Below, one piece after another: positions 7,101 to 9,815 of a stretch of 9,815 nucleotides of DNA. The notes under the pieces were generated by a model that worked only from the letters and a program-made list of their open reading frames with translations, ran no database searches and had not been told where the DNA came from. The stretch's first letter is position 1. Every line of letters starts with the position of its first letter. Origin of the DNA: Saprospiraceae bacterium UBA2329 (GTDB lineage Bacteria; Bacteroidota; Bacteroidia; Chitinophagales; Saprospiraceae); NCBI GenBank assembly GCA_002344975.1, contig DDUV01000004.1, positions 15,250-25,064 of the forward strand. Direction: 5' to 3'. Both the position numbers and the translations under genes were made by a program.

Positions 7101-9815
7101 ACCCTGAACGACCCGCCGGCACTCGTTTTGACCTGCGCTCAGACTGCCCCGGCGTCAACCGTAAGCGCCGCCGACGGCACTGCGGAAGTACAAATCAACG
7201 GCGGCACTCCTTTTTACACCATCGCCTGGAGCGGCCCGGTCAATGGCTCACAAATGCAATCGGGTATGGGAACGGCAAGTATTTCGGGGCTTCCCGCCGG
7301 CGATTATTCTGTTACTGTAACCGATGTAAACAACTGCTCGCAAACCTGTATGTTCACCATCAGTGGCCCGATTTGCGACATCGTTCTGGATGCTCAACCC
7401 ATACATCCGAACTGCCCGGGCAGTACCGACGGAGCAGTCACGCTCACCGTGAGCAACGCTACGGGTATGTTGTCTTTCGATTGGAGCGATGACGCAGTGG
7501 ACGGCATTCAAAACCCCGACGGCCTGATCGCCGGCTCTTACACCGTTATTGTAGAAGATGCTCTGGGCTGTACCGCTACGAGCACTATCTTACTGAACGA
7601 CCCCGCGCCCATTGTTTTGATCTGCTCGCAGTTAAATCCTACGAGTACCGTCACAGGTTCGGACGGCGCTGCAAACATTCAGATTTCGGGCGGCACGGCG
7701 GGCTACTCCATTGCCTGGAGCGGCGCTGCCAGTGGTTCGCAGAATTTGGCGACAGCCGGAACCGCTACCATCAATGGGTTGGTCATGGGCAATTATGTGG
7801 TAACTGCCACCGATGCCAATGATTGTGAATCCGTATGCAATTTCAGCATCGCAGGCCCCGTGTGCAATCTCACGCTCAGCATTTCCGGCACAGATCCCAT
7901 CTGCAACGGAGCGGCTACCGGCAGCATTGATTTGACCGTCACCGGCGGATCGGGCGCACTGACTTTTGATTGGAATGTCAACGCATTGGACGGAACCGAA
8001 GACCCGACCAATTTGCTCGCGGGCACTTATGCCGTTACCGTCACCGACGCCATTGGTTGTCAGGCCAATACTTCGGTGACATTAACGAATCCGGCGGCCA
8101 TCACCTTAATATGCGCGCAGCAAAATCCTGTTACCGTCATCAACGGCTCCAACGGTTCTGCTACCGTGCAAATCAGCGGCGGCGGCGGCGGTTATACCAT
8201 TACCTGGAGCGGCCCGGTCAGCGGCTCCCAAACCCAAAGCGTTGTCGGAACTGCCACCATAACAGGCTTGCAGGCAGGTACTTATAATGTAACCGTGAGT
8301 GATTTCACCGGCTGTCAGCAAACCTGCTCTTTCATGATTTCGGGGCCGGTTTGTAACATCAGTCTCAACATCACCGGCACTTCTCCATCGTGCAACGGCG
8401 GCAACAACGGCAGCATCGCATTAGTGGTCAACAACGCCAACGGAGCCGCAAGCTTTGATTGGAATGTCAATGCTTTGGATGGCATCCAAAACCCGGCCAA
8501 TCTCCCCGCAGGAACCTATCAGGTAACTGTGACGGACGCTGCCGGCTGTACCGCCAATACAACAGTGACGCTGAATGACCCGCCGGCATTGACCCTGGCT
8601 TGCGCCCAACAAAACCCGGTCTCCGCCGTCGGCGGTTCGGACGGCTCGGCAACCGTGCAGATTTCGGGCGGCACGGCGGGTTACACCATCGCCTGGAGCG
8701 GCCCGGCAAACGGCTCACAGAATCAGGCAGCAGCCGGAACAGCAACCATAACAGGTTTGATAGCAGGCAGTTATACCGTTATTATCACCGACGCAAGAGG
8801 TTGCACACAAACCTGTAGTTTCAGCATCGGCGACCCCAATTGCAACATCACCGTAGATGCTATACTGACCCACCCGCTGTGCAACGGCAGTCAGGATGGC
8901 AGCATCCAATTGATTATCAACAACGGAACAGGTAATCTTTCATTTGAATGGAATCTGTCTGTTTTGGACGGCATTCAAAATCCGGCCGGCCTGGGCGCAG
9001 GCAACTACTCTGTGCTCGTAACAGATGAACTGAACTGTACAGCAACAGCATCTGCTATCCTCACCGCCCCCTCCCCTATCCTGCTCAACTGCGCCCAGCA
9101 AAATCCGGTGAGCACCATGGGTGGTTCCAACGGCTCAGCAACCGTGCAGATTTCGGGCGGTACGGCGACTTACACCATCGCCTGGAGCGGCGCAGCAAGC
9201 GGCTCGCAAAATCAGGCGACAGCCGGAACAGCGACGATAACAGGCTTGATAGCAGGCACTTACAACGTGATCGTAACGGACGCGAACGGCTGCGAGCAAA
9301 CCTGCAATTTCTCGATTTCCTCCCCGGCCTGCGCTTTGGATGTGGCCGCTGTTGGCGCCAATCCCGACTGCAACGGCGCAGCTACGGGCAGCATCGCAGT
9401 GACCGTCACCGGCGGAACGGGCACTTTGACTTTTGACTGGAACGACAATAGTTTGGACGGAATCGAAGACCCGAACACTTTGCTCGCCGGAACCTACTTC
9501 CTCTCCGTCAGCGATCAGGGCGGTTGCAGCGATACCATCACCGTGACTTTGACCAATCCGGCGGCACTGACTTTGGTTTGCGCCCAGCAAAATCCGGCCT
9601 CCGCGGTCGGCGGTTCGGACGGTTCGGCGACGGTGCAGATTTCGGGCGGTACGGCGGCTTACACCATCGCGTGGAGCGGCGCAGCAAGCGGTTCGCAAAA
9701 TCAGGCGACAGCCGGAACAGCGACGATAACAGGCTTGATAGCAGGCACTTACAACGTGATCGTAACGGACGCGAACGGCTGCGAGCAAACCTGCAGCTTC
9801 TCGATTTCCTCCCCG
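4113..9815 (+). CDS. Giant SprB-repeat surface adhesin, 5' part (no stop in window)
   Basis: The frame is open from an ATG at 4113 to the last base (1901 codons) and is preceded in frame by TAA at 4071-4073. The product resembles SprB-type adhesins, which are moved over the cell surface in gliding Bacteroidota, but SprB repeats also occur in many non-motility adhesins, so I give no gene symbol. Residues 1-36 are a signal peptide (LVRFLLMTCL core, cleavage after ASVSA); Met10 at 4140 gives a more compact signal and may be the true start. Then come a PKD-like domain (38-127), three Ig-like modules with G-W/TWSG or TWSP turns (132-201, 213-278, 288-348), and the A/B SprB array from about residue 353. 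The region after the signal has no lysine and only seven arginines. The 3' end is outside the window. A T9SS C-terminal domain, probably type B as in SprB, is expected there by inference. Confidence 0.9.
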   Translation, partial: MFTLKTCFPMPIASLRLVRFLLMTCLSYGSIASVSAQCPSPPVVTAPASIMLCSNQNLMVVFSGTAGATFNWTNNNPGIGIPGAGSGNINTPVITVLTTQVATFTVTPQTAPDCIGTPVTFTVTVSPGTAPPIPGDTTMCRFSPLLTLPTSPGGVTGNWSGIGVVNNVFNPMVSSGDLIQLLFVPNPGQCAVPATRNITFFPELLFFIGSFPGPYCEVSGPVPLTGIIQPTGTPGTWSGPGVLPGNIFDPSLAGGGFHDISFTTAEACPVEVFFNIEVMDASTPQFDIVGPYCPGDTPTVLPGTSNDGFTGTWSPAVIDTDMPGNTIYTFTPTDGQGCIDEAVLNIVVQSPPTLTCAQQNPVTVTGGSDGSATVQISGGTPGYTIAWSGPVSGSQIQSAEGTATITNLMAGNYTVTVTDMLGCEQTCTFTIGDPGCNILLAATGSNPLCTGASNGSIALTVSNSSGTLVFDWSNNTLDGQQNPSGLIAGTYSVTVTDGANCNASTSVTLSDPAAIALTCAQQNPVTTVGGSNGSATVMITGGTAGYTVAWSGPSSGSQNQAAAGTATITGLSAGNYTVTVTDQNNCSQTCTFTIAGPVCNLAINAQSTPPSCFGGNNGSIVLSVSNANGALSFDWNVNALDGIQNPTGLTAGVYFVTVTDAAGCTTNTPVSISSPAQLNLVCAQQSPVTTIGGNQGVASIQILGGTAGYTIAWSGPASGSRLQPTPGPTTITGLVAGDYSVTVTDSRGCTRTCTFTIAAANCNMTLTINGINPTCNGNTNGSITLTVTNSTGNVTYDWSDNTLDGIQNPTGLAAGTFSVTVSDEAGCVRTGSVTLNNPPALSLTCSQQNPVTTVGGMNGSATVNISGGTPGYTIEWSGPSSGSNTSSNAGATAITALQEGSYTVTVTDNNGCMQTCAFVISGPGCMLAVSAGSDNPLCNGSSDGEITLTLSGAAGSTMFDWNDNSLDGTQNPTGLAAGTYAVTVTDGAGCTATTSVTLNDPPALVLTCAQTAPASTVSAADGTAEVQINGGTPFYTIAWSGPVNGSQMQSGMGTASISGLPAGDYSVTVTDVNNCSQTCMFTISGPICDIVLDAQPIHPNCPGSTDGAVTLTVSNATGMLSFDWSDDAVDGIQNPDGLIAGSYTVIVEDALGCTATSTILLNDPAPIVLICSQLNPTSTVTGSDGAANIQISGGTAGYSIAWSGAASGSQNLATAGTATINGLVMGNYVVTATDANDCESVCNFSIAGPVCNLTLSISGTDPICNGAATGSIDLTVTGGSGALTFDWNVNALDGTEDPTNLLAGTYAVTVTDAIGCQANTSVTLTNPAAITLICAQQNPVTVINGSNGSATVQISGGGGGYTITWSGPVSGSQTQSVVGTATITGLQAGTYNVTVSDFTGCQQTCSFMISGPVCNISLNITGTSPSCNGGNNGSIALVVNNANGAASFDWNVNALDGIQNPANLPAGTYQVTVTDAAGCTANTTVTLNDPPALTLACAQQNPVSAVGGSDGSATVQISGGTAGYTIAWSGPANGSQNQAAAGTATITGLIAGSYTVIITDARGCTQTCSFSIGDPNCNITVDAILTHPLCNGSQDGSIQLIINNGTGNLSFEWNLSVLDGIQNPAGLGAGNYSVLVTDELNCTATASAILTAPSPILLNCAQQNPVSTMGGSNGSATVQISGGTATYTIAWSGAASGSQNQATAGTATITGLIAGTYNVIVTDANGCEQTCNFSISSPACALDVAAVGANPDCNGAATGSIAVTVTGGTGTLTFDWNDNSLDGIEDPNTLLAGTYFLSVSDQGGCSDTITVTLTNPAALTLVCAQQNPASAVGGSDGSATVQISGGTAAYTIAWSGAASGSQNQATAGTATITGLIAGTYNVIVTDANGCEQTCSFSISSP
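9144..9326 (+). repeat. Near-identical block within A9 (pairs with 9633-9815)
   Basis: This 183-nt segment of the ninth A unit aligns without gaps to 9633-9815 in the tenth A unit, with five differences by my count. Other A units are much more diverged at DNA level. The pair is 489 nt apart. This indicates recent unit duplication or gene conversion at the 3' side of the visible array. Confidence 0.85.
9633..9815 (+). repeat. Near-identical block within A10 (pairs with 9144-9326)
   Basis: This is the second member of the recent pair. It runs to the window edge, so the identity may extend further into the next B unit. Confidence 0.85.

Larger units (their letters stand above)
5178..9815 (+). 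repeat. SprB-type array: 163-aa A/B dimer repeat, 10 A and 9 B units
   Basis: Each period has an 80-codon A unit and an 83-codon B unit. A units begin at 5178, 5667, 6156, 6645, 7134, 7623, 8112, 8601, 9090 and 9579. B units begin 240 nt later, from 5418 to 9330. The last A unit lacks its final codon at the window edge. A units carry C-A-Q-Q-N-P, an ISGGT..YTIAWSG core, GTATI.GL.AG.Y.VTVTD and GC.QTC. B units carry CN, NP.CNG, NGSI.LTV, FDWN.N.LDG.QNP, AGTY.VTVTD and GC. Both halves share the SprB-repeat signature (dGs..v.i.GG..-W...L.aGtY.VtvtD..gC). Every interval measured is exactly 489 nt. Six cysteines per period are invariant, at unit positions 1, 68, 72, 81, 94 and 146. The likely role is an extended beta-rich stalk holding an adhesive tip away from the cell. 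Confidence 0.93.

Noticed and set aside
9135..9788. 217-codon minus-strand frame with an internal repeat of about 40 residues
   Set aside because: The internal repeat is only the reverse complement of the near-identical A9 and A10 units, spaced by the same 489 nt. It is not an independent protein.
5178..9815. Regular 489-nt periodicity as a CRISPR or satellite array
   Set aside because: The periodicity is carried by one continuous reading frame with conserved protein motifs and third-position divergence. It is a protein repeat.

Overview
The window holds two large, divergently transcribed genes for exported, multidomain surface proteins. They are separated by an AT-rich intergenic region of about 210 bp. 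I see no RNA genes, CRISPR arrays, insertion sequences or phage genes. The organism is very probably a member of Bacteroidota. The minus-strand protein ends in a type IX secretion system (T9SS) type A sorting domain, and the plus-strand protein is built of SprB-type repeats. Neither start has a Shine-Dalgarno sequence, and a TATATTTG matching the Bacteroidetes -7 consensus (TAnnTTTG) lies before the plus-strand gene. The fairly high GC and the style of these mosaic proteins suggest a Saprospiria/Chitinophagia-like lineage, but that is only an impression.

Region 1 (47-3898, minus strand) encodes a secreted protein of about 1283 residues. In order it has a signal peptide, a choice-of-anchor-J/MAM-like beta-sandwich, a Cys-rich module, two PPC-like beta domains, a second copy of the Cys-rich module, three tandem HYR-like units, a more typical HYR unit, a DUF1349/concanavalin-like sandwich, a linker encoded by a GGGGTGA heptamer repeat, and the T9SS sorting domain.

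Region 2 (3899-4112) is the divergent intergenic region. It contains a 14-bp perfect AT palindrome and a candidate promoter for the plus-strand gene.

Region 3 (4113-9815, plus strand) is the first 1901 codons of a giant adhesin-like gene that is still open at the window edge. After a signal peptide, a PKD-like domain and three Ig-like modules, it becomes a SprB-type array. The array alternates an 80-residue form (A) with an 83-residue form (B). Ten A and nine B copies are visible, and the array repeats every 489 nt (163 aa) without a single indel across nine periods. Six cysteines per period are invariant, and I find no lysine after residue 5.

Taken together, the window looks like a cell-surface locus: two T9SS-type exported proteins likely to act in adhesion, gliding or matrix interactions. 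No enzyme is encoded. The most unusual object is the strictly periodic, lysine-free SprB-like array, which shows mosaic and recent copying between units.
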